Source: Campylobacter gracilis (lineage in GTDB: Bacteria > Campylobacterota > Campylobacteria > Campylobacterales > Campylobacteraceae). Taken from it: DNA of 64,000 nucleotides. The DNA is taken from positions 806,001-870,000 of the forward strand of contig NZ_CP012196.1 in assembly GCF_001190745.1 (NCBI RefSeq). Reading direction: 5' to 3'. A model generated the notes under the pieces. It had not been told where the DNA came from. It saw only the letters and a list, made by a program, of their open reading frames with translations, and ran no database searches. Position 1 is the stretch's first letter. Each line of letters opens with the position of its first letter. Positions 1-8,662 of this stretch are shown one piece after another. The position numbers and the translations under genes are program-made.

Positions 1-213
1 GCTTTCGAGCGAGAATTTAAAGGCAAGATCGGCGGCTATAATAGTACCTACGCTATGGATATTGATGCCGCGAGCGTCAAGGGCAATACCGCTATCGGCG
101 AGATCGGCGCGAAGTATTCGAGCGGCAAGCTGGATACTTCCTTGAAACTAGAGGGTTTAAGCGGCAAGAAAGAAGGGATCAACGCGGGATTGCGCTTCGT
201 TTATAAATTTTAA
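1..213 (+). CDS. Autotransporter beta-domain, C-terminal fragment (partial)
   Basis: The frame is open from base 1 to the TAA at 211-213 and encodes 70 residues; the gene begins before the window. The fragment alternates polar and hydrophobic residues with Gly- and Tyr-rich turns and ends in V-Y-K-F. A C-terminal Phe preceded by an amphipathic strand is the Bam-recognised signal of outer-membrane beta-barrels, and the pattern Y-S-S-G-K-L-D / G-I-N-A-G-L-R is typical of the last strands of a type V autotransporter barrel. The passenger domain, and so the function (adhesin, protease or other), cannot be seen. A porin or other barrel protein is the alternative. Confidence 0.6.
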   Translation, partial: AFEREFKGKIGGYNSTYAMDIDAASVKGNTAIGEIGAKYSSGKLDTSLKLEGLSGKKEGINAGLRFVYKF

Positions 214-849
214 GCGGCTAAAGTATGCTTTAGCCTGCGTCGGTGCAATCAAAGGGCGGGATTGAAATTGAAATCGGAGCTTTTAAATTTAGGTATAAAA
301 TCAAATTTTTTAGCTGCATACTATTGAAAAAGATTGGGCTTGCCGAGCGCATCGTCTCGGGAGCGCAAACGACGGATAAAATTTCGTTTGGATACGAGCC
401 GATATGCCTGCAAAAGGCGTATGCATTGAATTTGAAACGCCCGCTTTCATTATGCGCGATGAAGATATTTTAAACTCAAGGCATCGTAACGTCGCGATGT
501 AAATCTCAATAGTCGCGTCGTAGCAAAGTTTGCAAACCTTTCGCGGCGCATTTTTCGCTACAATTTACAAAACGGCGTCAAAAAAAAGCGAGCGTCTTTG
601 GCGCAGACGCTTGCTAGGTCCCTGCTACGCCGCGTTTGCAAACGCCGTCGCCGATACGCTCGGGCTGAGCGGCGCGCAACGAGGATTTAAAATTCCAAAC
701 TCCGCCTTTGCAAGATGAAATTCCGCGCTTATTTCGTCGCACCGTAAATTTTAAAATGTGCGAAATTGTACCGCTTAGGCGATCGAAAAACAATCGCAAT
801 GCGGCGATTCAAATTTAAACCTCTCGCGTAAAATCGTCGCCCTGCGCGC
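214..849. other. Intergenic, no supported gene
   Basis: Short open frames exist here (for example 243-473) but none has a ribosome-binding site or recognisable protein. The stretch is AT-patchy with scattered AAATTT/GAATTT hexamers, as in other spacers of this window. Confidence 0.5.
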
Positions 850-1439
850 CTAATGCCACAGATCCTGCGAGCTCGCGGAGCTTTTCATACTAGGCCAGGC
901 AAGGAGCAGCACCGCAGGCGCCAAGGGCTCGAATAACAAATTCGCTAGCGCCATGTATTTTACGACGCTTGGGGTGATGAGGGGCGGCGCGAGTACTTGC
1001 AGCATGCCGTAGATGATGTCTGCGGCGACATCAACGATTAGCAGCGCGGCGTATACGGCAAAAAGCTTGCATCCGGTAGCGGCGCGCAACTTAAAATTTA
1101 TAATTATCCAAGCGAGCGTAACCGCAAAAATCAAATACGGCACGTATATTTGCAGCCTATTACAATCACATCTTCTAAGTATATAAATGGCTGAAAAATA
1201 TAGCAGCGCCGCAAGCGCAATGCTGTAGGCGTATTTGAAGATTATAAAAACCTGCGGACCCGTGTATTTTGGATGTTTTTAAGCGCGTGGTAAAGGAATG
1301 TGAAGGCAAAAATCCACACTAAGATTTGAGAATCCAAGTACGTGATCTCGCCTTTTATAGAATATGCTATGCTCGCGACCAGTAGGCAGAGCGCGCCGAG
1401 CGTGCCTTGCAGCTTCGCTCTTTGAAAATCTTCGTTCAT
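850..1439 (-). pseudogene. Multi-pass membrane protein split by an apparent frameshift
   Basis: Two reading frames on the minus strand look like one gene. The upstream part (1439 to 1242, 65 residues) starts with ATG, has two hydrophobic segments and runs into TAA just after a run of five T (plus strand A5 near 1247-1251). The downstream frame is open through this point and continues as hydrophobic sequence (F-K-Y-A-Y-S-I-A-L-A-A-L-L-Y-F) to 850, with at least three further membrane segments. Adding one T to the run would join them as R-R-F-F-I-I-F-K-Y, giving about 196 residues with roughly five membrane spans. No family is recognised. It may be a real frameshift, a -1 slippery site, or a sequencing error. 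If the second part is separate, its start would be GTG at 1143. Confidence 0.45.
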
Positions 1440-2045
1440 TTTATACCTTTAAATTTTAATGTGCGGCTCACGGCTTGCGCCGTGCAACTAAACGGCGGGC
1501 GATGCTTTGATTATCGCCGCGCGGGCTTTGAATTTAGCCGCTGCGAATTTTAATTTTAGCCGCCGTGCATACTTCGTACTTTACGTCGCTGTGAATGATT
1601 TAAGCCCAGCATGCCGCCGAATATCTCATCCTTGGGCTACTACAGCGAATTTTATTTAGTTCCGCCGTTACGAGTGCTTTTAATTTAACGCCGTAGTTAC
1701 CGCAAATTTTACTTTGCCGTCGCCACTCGCGCAATATGTTTTTGAAATGGGATTTTACGCAAATTCTGTTTAAAATGGATTTAACTTTTTAAATTTAAAA
1801 GCAGCGGCATGAAATTTACGCGGCATCTGAAATTTAAACGCAGCGCAAAAGCTAATTGCGAAAATTTGTGTATTGTTTCGCTTTTTTAAAATTTCACTCC
1901 ATATTATATTTTATCGTGCTAGAGTTAAAATAAAGCCGCTGGCGCCTGAATTGGCATTTTGCAGGAGTTATGAAATTTTATTTTGCATTATTTTTTGCAG
2001 AAAATATATAATTTAATCCAAAATTTATATACACTTCGCTATCAT
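1440..2045. other. Intergenic, RAATTY-containing, no supported gene
   Basis: No open frame with a credible start. It contains many runs such as AAATTT, and a short AT-rich section leads into the tRNA promoter. Confidence 0.5.
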
Positions 2046-2051
2046 TATATT
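2046..2051 (+). promoter_or_regulatory. Candidate -10 box for tRNA-Glu
   Basis: TATATT lies 11 bases before the mature tRNA 5' end in an AT-rich stretch with T-runs, as in Campylobacter sigma-70 promoters, which usually lack a clear -35 box. Confidence 0.4.
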
Positions 2052-2062
2052 TTTAATTTCAC

Positions 2063-2137
2063 GGCCCACTCGTCTAGTGGTTAGGACGCTGGCCTCTCAC
2101 GCCGGTAACAGGAGTTCAAATCTCCTGTGGGTCACCA
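2063..2137 (+). tRNA. tRNA-Glu, anticodon CTC
   Basis: A complete 75-nt cloverleaf with an encoded CCA end. The acceptor is GGCCCAC with GTGGGTC (one G-U pair), the anticodon arm is CTGGC-CTCTCAC-GCCGG, and the T arm is AGGAG-TTCAAAT-CTCCT. The anticodon at 2096-2098 is CTC, so it reads GAG only. Most Campylobacter Glu tRNAs carry TTC; a CTC isoacceptor fits a GC-richer genome that uses GAG often, and a TTC copy should exist elsewhere. It stands alone with its own AT-rich promoter. Confidence 0.95.
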
Positions 2138-2318
2138 TTTCATCACTTAAAATCAATTAAAATTTTCTATCATTCAGCTGCCTGCCCTTGAAATTTAAGA
2201 CCTCATTTGATTTTGAAGCATTTTGGCTGAAATTTCATCATATTTTTTTATCTAGGTTAATTGCTCTAGAATGAAAGTCGCGCGAATTAAAATTTAGATC
2301 AAATTTTTAAATTCACGG

Positions 2319-2744
2319 CTAAATTCCGCCGCTGCTTATATTTTCCAGATTGCGTAACCTGTTCCAGTTCTGTTCGTTCTGTAAATTTCTCATATTTTGC
2401 CGCTGCTGCATCTGCCTCATCTGCTGCTGCGCTTGGTGTTGCATTAGGCTTCGCTGCGTGGCGATATACCTCTCCTGCGCTCTTTGCTGAGCTTGCGCGC
2501 TGTCCGCTCTGAATGAATTAAGCGTATCTTGCGATACCGCTTGCTTTTGCGCCGTCTGCGCGACTTTGGCGTCAGTCTTTTGCCACTTCGCACAGCGGTT
2601 TGGCTGCTCCTTGCTTAGCGAGTTTGCGACATCGCATCTGCTCGCGTCCGCCACTAATGAAGCCTCCTCGTCGCCCTGCGAGAGCAGCGAGCAGCCGCCA
2701 AGCAACACGACTAAAATAAGGGCAAGGAAAAATTTTAACTTCAT
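2319..2744 (-). CDS. Small Gln-rich lipoprotein, function unknown
   Basis: 141 residues. The N-terminus is a lipoprotein signal: K-L-K, a hydrophobic stretch to about residue 15, and the lipobox L-G-G-C with the lipidated Cys at 18. The mature part is short, has two Cys near the middle, then a Gln/Arg/Met-rich helical tail (Q-A-Q-Q-Q-M-R-Q-M-Q-Q-R-Q) that could form a coiled coil. No family is recognised. The Ser/Gln after the Cys do not suggest inner-membrane retention, so an outer-membrane or periplasmic location is likely. It lies downstream of bioB on the same strand with a gap of about 40 bases, so they may be co-transcribed. Confidence 0.75.
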   Translation of the reverse strand: MKLKFFLALILVVLLGGCSLLSQGDEEASLVADASRCDVANSLSKEQPNRCAKWQKTDAKVAQTAQKQAVSQDTLNSFRADSAQAQQRAQERYIATQRSLMQHQAQQQMRQMQQRQNMRNLQNEQNWNRLRNLENISSGGI

Positions 2745-2783
2745 AGCCGCCTCTTAAATTTTATATTTAATTCCCGACCGACG

Positions 2784-3773
2784 CTAATCCGCGCCCTTTG
2801 CGAGGTCGAATCCGCACTGCGCCACAAGCGCCTTATCGCTTGCGATGCTATCGCCGGTGGTGGTAAGGAAATTGCCCGTAAGCGCTGAGTTGATGCCGCA
2901 TCCAAGCGCCGTGCGCACGTGCTCGCCCAAATTTCGCCTGCCGCCTGCGAAACGCAGATACGCGCGCGGCAAGATGAAGCGGTAGATCGCGATCGATTTT
3001 AAAATTTCATCGTGCGCCAGCGGCGCGGCGTTTTGCAGCGGAGTGCCTTTAATCGGGGTTAGGATATTGATCGGCACGGAACTAATGCCCAGCTCTCGCA
3101 GTTGCAGCGCCATATCGATGCGATCCTCCATATTTTCGCCCAGCCCAAAAATCCCGCCGCTGCATACGTCAAGCCCCACGGCGCGACAATTCTCGATAGT
3201 TTGGATGCGATCGTCGTAGCTGTGCGTCGTGCAGATCTGCGGATAAAATTTGCGCGAAGTCTCGAGATTGTGATGATAGGTCTGCACGCCGCTAGCTTTA
3301 AGCAGCGCCAGCGCGGGCTTTGAAGCGATCCCCAGCGAGGCGCACAGATGTAGCTGCGTCTTACTTCGCAGCCGCTCGTAAATCGCGCAGTATGCCACTA
3401 GATCGGAGCTTTTTTGAGAAATTCCGCGCCCGCTGGCGACGAGCGAGAAGCGGTGCGTCTGCTCGGCCTCGTTCGCAAGCGCGGCGCTTAACACCTGCTG
3501 TTCTCCCAAAATTCCGTAAGTCTCGCAACCCGTGTCAAAATGTGCCGATTGCGCGCAGTATTTGCAGTCTTCGCTACAGCGCCCCGATTTTACGTTTATG
3601 ATCGTGCAGAGATTAAATTTATCGCCGCAAAACTCGCGTCTAATCTCATCCGCTGCCGCAAAAAGCGCGTCTAAATCCTCGCATCGTGCCAGATTTAGTG
3701 CCTGCTGCTTTGCAATCTCACAGCCGCCTATCACGCGATCTTTCAGCTCGGAAATATAAAATTTGTCTATCAA
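2784..3773 (-). CDS. bioB: Biotin synthase BioB
   Basis: 329 residues, the usual length. A radical-SAM enzyme that inserts sulfur into dethiobiotin to make biotin. The [4Fe-4S] motif CxxxCxxC is at C66, C70 and C73 (S-G-R-C-S-E-D-C-K-Y-C-A-Q-S). The later Cys in L-H-L-C-A-S-L-G and G-L-D-V-C-S-G-G-I-F-G-L-G-E and the Arg in A-G-G-R-R-N-L-G match the [2Fe-2S] ligands. No other biotin genes are adjacent, so the pathway is scattered, as is usual in Campylobacter. The ATG at 3773 is the natural start (M-I-D-K-F-Y). Confidence 0.95.
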   Translation of the reverse strand: MIDKFYISELKDRVIGGCEIAKQQALNLARCEDLDALFAAADEIRREFCGDKFNLCTIINVKSGRCSEDCKYCAQSAHFDTGCETYGILGEQQVLSAALANEAEQTHRFSLVASGRGISQKSSDLVAYCAIYERLRSKTQLHLCASLGIASKPALALLKASGVQTYHHNLETSRKFYPQICTTHSYDDRIQTIENCRAVGLDVCSGGIFGLGENMEDRIDMALQLRELGISSVPINILTPIKGTPLQNAAPLAHDEILKSIAIYRFILPRAYLRFAGGRRNLGEHVRTALGCGINSALTGNFLTTTGDSIASDKALVAQCGFDLAKGAD

Positions 3774-4105
3774 TACTTAGCCTTTTTGAAAAAAATGCGT
3801 AATTATACAATGCGAAATTTAAAGCAAAGCTCGCACGCGAAATTTTGGCGCGGGAATTTGCGCTAAAAATTTTATGCGGAATTTTACGCCCTTCGCGCGC
3901 CTATTTTTGCACCGCGACTTTTACGGACGGCTCATCTGCGCGCTTGCCGGCGGCGCAAATCAAAATCGCTTCAAAGTTGCGGCGCGGTAAAATTTTACGT
4001 GTATGAAAATACATATAGAGCCGCTACCTACGGTATCTGCACGCGATTTATCGTTTTGAAATTTTATTTTAGCTAAAATTGCGGCTTTAAATTTAAAGGC
4101 AAAAA
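3774..4105. other. Divergent intergenic region between bioB and mnmG
   Basis: No gene. It should hold the promoters of both flanking genes; TAAAAT at 4074-4079, preceded by T-rich sequence, is a candidate -10 box for mnmG. RAATTY hexamers are frequent. Confidence 0.4.
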
Positions 4106-5998
4106 ATGAAATACGACGTTATCGTTGTGGGCGGCGGGCACGCGGGCATCGAGGCAAGCTTAGCCGCCGCAAAAATGGGCGCAAAGACGCTGCTAATTAC
4201 GATCTTAGCCGAGCAGATCGGCGCTGCGAGCTGTAATCCGGCAATCGGCGGCCTTGCTAAGGGGCATCTGGTAAAGGAGATCGACGCACTGGGCGGCCAG
4301 ATGGGGCTTGCGGCGGATGCATGCGGGCTGCAGTTTAGAATTTTAAACGAGAGCAAGGGCCCTGCCGTGCGCGGCTCGCGCGCTCAGATCGATATGGATG
4401 AATACCGCATCTACATGCGAAATTTGCTGCTAAATACGCAGGGGCTGGACATAAGCCAGGAGATTGCGAGCGAAATTTTAACCTGCGAGCAAGGCGGCGA
4501 GCAGCGTGTTTGCGGCGTTAAGAGCCATCTTGGCAACGTTTATGAGACCGAGCGTCTGATAATCACCGCCGGCACCTTTTTAAACGGGCTAATTCACGTG
4601 GGCGAGAACAAGCTGCAAGCAGGGCGCGTTGGCGAGCTAGCAAGCGTTGAGCTAGCCGAATCGCTACGAAGTCTAGGGCTGCAAATGGGGCGGCTAAAGA
4701 CGGGCACCTGCCCAAGGATCGATGCTAAGACGATCGATTTTAGCGTGCTTGAGCGCCAAGACGGCGACGCGGATCCGCGCCCTTTCAGCTTTCGTAGCAA
4801 AGATTTTGCGCCGAAGCAGCTTGCTTGCTTCATCGCTTATACGAACGAGCGCACGCACGAGATCATCCGCGAAAATTTCACCCGCGCGCCGATGTTTACG
4901 GGGCAAATTTCAAGCACCGGTCCGCGCTACTGCCCGAGCATCGAGACTAAAATTTATGAATTCCCAAATCGAGACCGCCACCACGTCTTCGTCGAGCCGC
5001 AGACGCGCGAGGCCACGGAGTATTACGTAAACGGGCTTTCTACGAGCCTTCCTTACGACGTGCAGATTGCGTTTTTACGCACGATCAGAGGCTTTGAAAA
5101 TGCAAAAATCGTCCGTCCGGGCTATGCGATCGAGTACGATTTTATCGATCCTACCGAGCTTAAACACAGCCTCGAGACCAAAAAGATCCGCGGGCTGTTT
5201 TTGGCAGGCCAGATCAACGGCACCACCGGCTACGAGGAGGCCGCGGCGCAGGGGCTGATGGCGGGCATCAACGCGGTGCTCGATTTGCGCGGGCGGCAGC
5301 CTTTGATTTTGCGCAGAGATGAGGCGTATATCGGCGTTTTGATCGACGATCTGGTTACCAAGGGCACGAATGAGCCCTACCGAATGTTTACTTCGCGCGC
5401 GGAATTTCGCCTACTGCTGCGCGAGGGCAACGCCGTGCTGCGCCTAAGCGAATACGGCCGCGAGATCGGTCTTTTAGACGAGGCGAGCTACGAGCGGGCG
5501 AGCAAATTTAAGCACGACGTGCAGAGCGGAATGGAATTTTTGCTAAAAACGCAGATCACCCCTTCAAAACAGACGCTTAGCCTGCTGCAAAGTATCGGCG
5601 CGGAGCCTATTTCGCAAAGCTGTAGCTTGCAAAAAATTGCTTCTCAAAGCGGCTTTTCAAAGGCGGGTCTGCTTGCTCTAGTGCCGCATTTTAAGGGCTT
5701 TAGTGATGAGGTTCTGGATGAAATTTTAACGCAGTGCAAGTATCATTTCTACATCGCGATGCAGCGCGCCGAGGTCGAGAGGATGAAGGGGTTGCTTGAC
5801 GTCGCGATCCCGCCGCAGATCGATTTTAGCAAGATAGGAGGGCTTAGCAACGAGATCGTGCAGAAGCTAAACCGCTTTGCGCCGCCGACGCTTTTTGCCG
5901 CGAGCGAGATCAGCGGCGTAACGCCCGCCGCGATCGATATTTTGCACATCTACATAAAACAAAATTTTGGCGATAAGCTTGGGATAAAGCGAGAATAG
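4106..5998 (+). CDS. mnmG: tRNA uridine-34 carboxymethylaminomethyl-modification enzyme MnmG (GidA)
   Basis: 630 residues, normal for the family. With MnmE it makes cmnm5U34 in tRNAs that read split-box codons, using FAD. The FAD-binding motif [11 protein letters not shown] starts near residue 7, the conserved [14 protein letters not shown] block with its Cys near residue 43 follows, then G-S-R-A-Q-I-D. The C-terminal helical domain ([10 protein letters not shown]) interacts with tRNA/MnmE in homologues. It ends in TAG, showing that TAG is an ordinary stop here. No partner gene is adjacent. Confidence 0.95.
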   Translation: MKYDVIVVGGGHAGIEASLAAAKMGAKTLLITILAEQIGAASCNPAIGGLAKGHLVKEIDALGGQMGLAADACGLQFRILNESKGPAVRGSRAQIDMDEYRIYMRNLLLNTQGLDISQEIASEILTCEQGGEQRVCGVKSHLGNVYETERLIITAGTFLNGLIHVGENKLQAGRVGELASVELAESLRSLGLQMGRLKTGTCPRIDAKTIDFSVLERQDGDADPRPFSFRSKDFAPKQLACFIAYTNERTHEIIRENFTRAPMFTGQISSTGPRYCPSIETKIYEFPNRDRHHVFVEPQTREATEYYVNGLSTSLPYDVQIAFLRTIRGFENAKIVRPGYAIEYDFIDPTELKHSLETKKIRGLFLAGQINGTTGYEEAAAQGLMAGINAVLDLRGRQPLILRRDEAYIGVLIDDLVTKGTNEPYRMFTSRAEFRLLLREGNAVLRLSEYGREIGLLDEASYERASKFKHDVQSGMEFLLKTQITPSKQTLSLLQSIGAEPISQSCSLQKIASQSGFSKAGLLALVPHFKGFSDEVLDEILTQCKYHFYIAMQRAEVERMKGLLDVAIPPQIDFSKIGGLSNEIVQKLNRFAPPTLFAASEISGVTPAAIDILHIYIKQNFGDKLGIKRE

Positions 5999-6352
5999 AA
6001 TGTTAAAGCATAAAAGGCTTAATAAAGTAATTTTAAAATTTATGGTGAAAATCCGGACGATATTTTAAAATATGCTTCAGTTTGAACCAAAACTATGTTT
6101 CGATAATTACGCCAATAGTAAATTTAGATTTATAGTCAAAAATTACTCAAAAATGCTTTTTTACATACAGTATGTCGCCGAAACCTTTTTTCTTCACTTC
6201 CCGGTTCAAAATGATTTCTCGAACAGCATAAGTTAAAGAGTTCGGTCGACAACATTTTGCTAGAATTGATAAGGGAAAATCCGCTTAACTTATTTTGAGC
6301 CATTTACATTTACAGAAGAGATTAATCCGCCCCGAGCGAGGCGGATTAAAGA
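5999..6352. other. AT-rich gap at the edge of the respiratory cassette
   Basis: No gene. It holds a 9-bp inverted repeat (ATAAGTTAA at 6228-6236 and TTAACTTAT at 6285-6293) and, next to the cytochrome gene, the hairpin described separately. Base composition is more AT-rich than the flanking mnmG. Confidence 0.5.
6322..6349 (-). terminator. Hairpin after the cytochrome gene, probable terminator
   Basis: A perfect 10-bp stem (TTAATCCGCC with GGCGGATTAA) and an 8-base loop lie just downstream of the NapC-type stop codon. The minus-strand tail is only moderately T-rich (TCTCTTCT). A run of T follows on the plus strand, so it may act in both directions. Confidence 0.6.
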
Positions 6353-6880
6353 TTATTTTTCGCTAGGCGGATACATCTTCCAGCTACTATCTACCTTCCA
6401 GTCTATTGGGTGGCAAGACATACAAGTATTTAGCTTTTGCGGATGATGCACGGCGTGGCACGACTGGCATTGTAGCATCTCATTGCCTTTATTGTGAGTA
6501 CCTTCGTGTGGGTTAGATAGGCCATAGTGCGCAGTCTTTTTTCTTATGTCAGCTATCTTATGACAGCTAGTGCACTGCTCGTTAGTAAAGCCCCTTTGTT
6601 TAGTTGGTGTCTCAAAGTCACCGGTTACATACATCCTGACCTCGTTTAGCTGTTCTCCTATAGTTGGCGTGTGGCAGTCGTGACATGTGACATTTGCGTC
6701 GTTATGTTTTTTAGCCAACAAATTTCCTTTTGTATAAGAGTCATACTCAGGCTGCATGTTGTGACACATGATGCAAAATTCAGCCTTGTGGCTAGCCGCT
6801 TGTACTTGATGAAACGATATAAAGCCCACAATAGCGGCTATTACTAGCCCTATTATCGTATATTTTCTTTTCTTGTTCAT
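6353..6880 (-). CDS. NapC/NrfH/NirT-family multiheme cytochrome c, membrane-anchored quinol dehydrogenase
   Basis: 175 residues from the ATG at 6880, whose ATGA overlaps the flavoprotein stop; a longer frame upstream exists but is inside that gene. One N-terminal membrane helix (about residues 8-25) is followed by five CXXCH heme motifs at about 36-40, 66-70, 103-107, 138-142 and 153-157. Family members take electrons from menaquinol and pass them to a periplasmic reductase. The neighbour is an exported flavoprotein without hemes of its own, so this protein is its likely electron donor. NrfH and NapC normally have four hemes; a fifth motif is noteworthy. Last gene of the porin-flavoprotein-cytochrome operon. 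Confidence 0.9.
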   Translation of the reverse strand: MNKKRKYTIIGLVIAAIVGFISFHQVQAASHKAEFCIMCHNMQPEYDSYTKGNLLAKKHNDANVTCHDCHTPTIGEQLNEVRMYVTGDFETPTKQRGFTNEQCTSCHKIADIRKKTAHYGLSNPHEGTHNKGNEMLQCQSCHAVHHPQKLNTCMSCHPIDWKVDSSWKMYPPSEK

Positions 6881-8640
6881 GCTCTTTCTCCTTTTGCGTT
6901 TGCCGCAGCCTGATAGCCTGCTAAGCGTCCGTAGCATAGGCATGTTCCGTGGCTAGTGCCCGCTAAAACTACCGGATAGTCGCCCAAAAAGCGTCCGCCC
7001 ATAACGTTACCGCAGGCATAAAGCCCCGAAATTTCGTTATAGTCGGTATCTAGCACGTTTGCGGTACTTGGCTCGACGGTAAAACCGCCCATGACGACTA
7101 GACTAGCACCTACACCCATCTTGCCAGCGTAAAATGGCGCATGGCGGACTGGGAACATCCTTTTAGCAGTCTTACCAAAGTCATCATCGTGACCTTTGTC
7201 GCATAGCTCATTGTAACGCTTTATGGTCGCTAAAAACTGCGTTTGAGCCTTTTTGTTATCAGGGTAGAGCATACCGGCAAGCTCTTCTATGCTATTTGCC
7301 TTAAAGACTCCGGGTGTCTCTTCGAGATCTTTTACCGATATATACGATGTTTTGCCTATCGCCCACTGGCAGTCGGGCGGAAGTTTCGGATTATCCTCCG
7401 GAGCTACGCAGTGATTTACGCTACCGTGTGACACGCCCATAAGTCCGACTTGCTCTGGAAATTTAGAGTCAAATACCTGCCAGCCAAAGCCTCCCGGTTG
7501 GCGAGAGAGCGGCTGGGTGACTTGCTGACCGCTTAGATCTTCATTTGTAAAGCGCTCCCCCTTTGCATTTGTTAGCAAAAACGCATCAACGCCGAGCGGC
7601 CCGCCAAGCGTATGGGCAACCGGCGCGTGCGGTCCGTCTTCTAGCTTTGCGCCTATCCATGAGCCTAGCTTGTGTCCGTCTCCTGTATTTGTAGGGTTAT
7701 TTTTATAGTCCTTGTTTGGAAAAGGACAGAAGAAATTTGCCACCCACGGCACAAATGTCTTTACCATTTCGTGATCGTTCATATAATCACCAGTAGCAAG
7801 TATAACTGACTTCGCATTTATCTTGATATATGAGCCATCAGCCATATCTTGAGCGATAGCTCCTTGCATTTTGCCGGTCGTTTTATCTCGAAGTAGCTTT
7901 TGCGCGCGAGTTTTAAAGATATACTTTGCGCCTTGTTTTATAGACTTTTCATAAACTAGCTCCATCATCGGCTCTTGACTAGGCAAAAAGGTCATAACGG
8001 TTGGATAGCTTGGGCTATTTTCCTGGCTTGGATCGTACGCGGCCGGGAGCGGATAATGCATGAGCATCAAATTTATCTTACTTCTATCAAGCTGCGTATC
8101 GGTCTCTCTCATAAAATGCACCGCAGGCGCAAGCTCTAGCATCCAGTCAAAGTCCTCGCCGCTGTGATCTGCCCAGTAGTTCCATACGCGCTGATCGGCG
8201 CGATATCCCATCTGTTTCAAATGCTCATTTATGGCTGCTTGCTTATCATACTTGATGCCAAGCTCTCTTTGAAATTTATTGCCTAGAGTGCCGTACTGAC
8301 CGCTTCTAACCTGAAAGCGACCGGCTTTTTCTATGACGATGACTTTGGCGCCTTTTTCGCTAGCGGCGCGTGCAGCGTGAAGTCCTGAAACGCCGGCACC
8401 GATGATAAGAACATCGGTTTCAAGCGTCTCTTTTATATCTTTATCTGAAATTTCTGGCTCAACGCCCAGCCATTTTGGCACTTCAGGCGCTTTTGCGACT
8501 TCCTTTTTTGGATGGATAAGGTGATTGTTCGGGTTATCACAGCCTGTTAGTAGCGCTGATCCAGCCGCAACCGAGCCAAGCGTGAGCGCTCCGCTACGTT
8601 TTAAAAACGAGCGGCGTGATAGTTCATTGTTTTCTGCCAT
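6877..8640 (-). CDS. Tat-exported FAD-dependent reductase of the fumarate reductase-like flavoprotein family, substrate unknown
   Basis: 587 residues. The Tat signal is S-R-R-S-F-L-K (RR at 9-10), and the signal ends in L-L-T-G-C (C34), so it may also be a lipoprotein. The FAD motif G-A-G-V-S-G is at 81-86, and the C-terminal FAD/capping part has M-G-G-F-T-V-E and G-R-L-A-G. The family (FccA, UrdA and relatives) reduces C=C bonds of acids such as fumarate, methacrylate or urocanate in the periplasm. The His preceding the MGG motif of fumarate reductases is Val here, the G-A-N-R-L-G-G block is replaced by G-D-Y-P-V-V-L-A-G-T-S-H, and N-E-D-L-S-G stands where N-E-x-T-T-R is expected. I therefore do not call it a fumarate reductase. 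Electrons probably come from the overlapping NapC-type gene. RBS AAGGAG precedes the ATG. Confidence 0.85.
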   Translation of the reverse strand: MAENNELSRRSFLKRSGALTLGSVAAGSALLTGCDNPNNHLIHPKKEVAKAPEVPKWLGVEPEISDKDIKETLETDVLIIGAGVSGLHAARAASEKGAKVIVIEKAGRFQVRSGQYGTLGNKFQRELGIKYDKQAAINEHLKQMGYRADQRVWNYWADHSGEDFDWMLELAPAVHFMRETDTQLDRSKINLMLMHYPLPAAYDPSQENSPSYPTVMTFLPSQEPMMELVYEKSIKQGAKYIFKTRAQKLLRDKTTGKMQGAIAQDMADGSYIKINAKSVILATGDYMNDHEMVKTFVPWVANFFCPFPNKDYKNNPTNTGDGHKLGSWIGAKLEDGPHAPVAHTLGGPLGVDAFLLTNAKGERFTNEDLSGQQVTQPLSRQPGGFGWQVFDSKFPEQVGLMGVSHGSVNHCVAPEDNPKLPPDCQWAIGKTSYISVKDLEETPGVFKANSIEELAGMLYPDNKKAQTQFLATIKRYNELCDKGHDDDFGKTAKRMFPVRHAPFYAGKMGVGASLVVMGGFTVEPSTANVLDTDYNEISGLYACGNVMGGRFLGDYPVVLAGTSHGTCLCYGRLAGYQAAANAKGERA

Positions 8641-8662
8641 TTTATACTCCTTGCTTCAAATT

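Noticed and set aside
243-473. 76-codon open frame
   Set aside because: No ribosome-binding site, no recognisable protein, and low-complexity basic composition.
2096-2098. tRNA-Glu(CTC) as a suppressor for the TAG codons
   Set aside because: A CTC anticodon pairs with GAG, not TAG; a suppressor would need CTA.
6877-8640. Fumarate reductase assignment for the flavoprotein
   Set aside because: The His before the MGG motif and the G-A-N-R-L-G-G and T-T-R motifs of fumarate reductases are not present.
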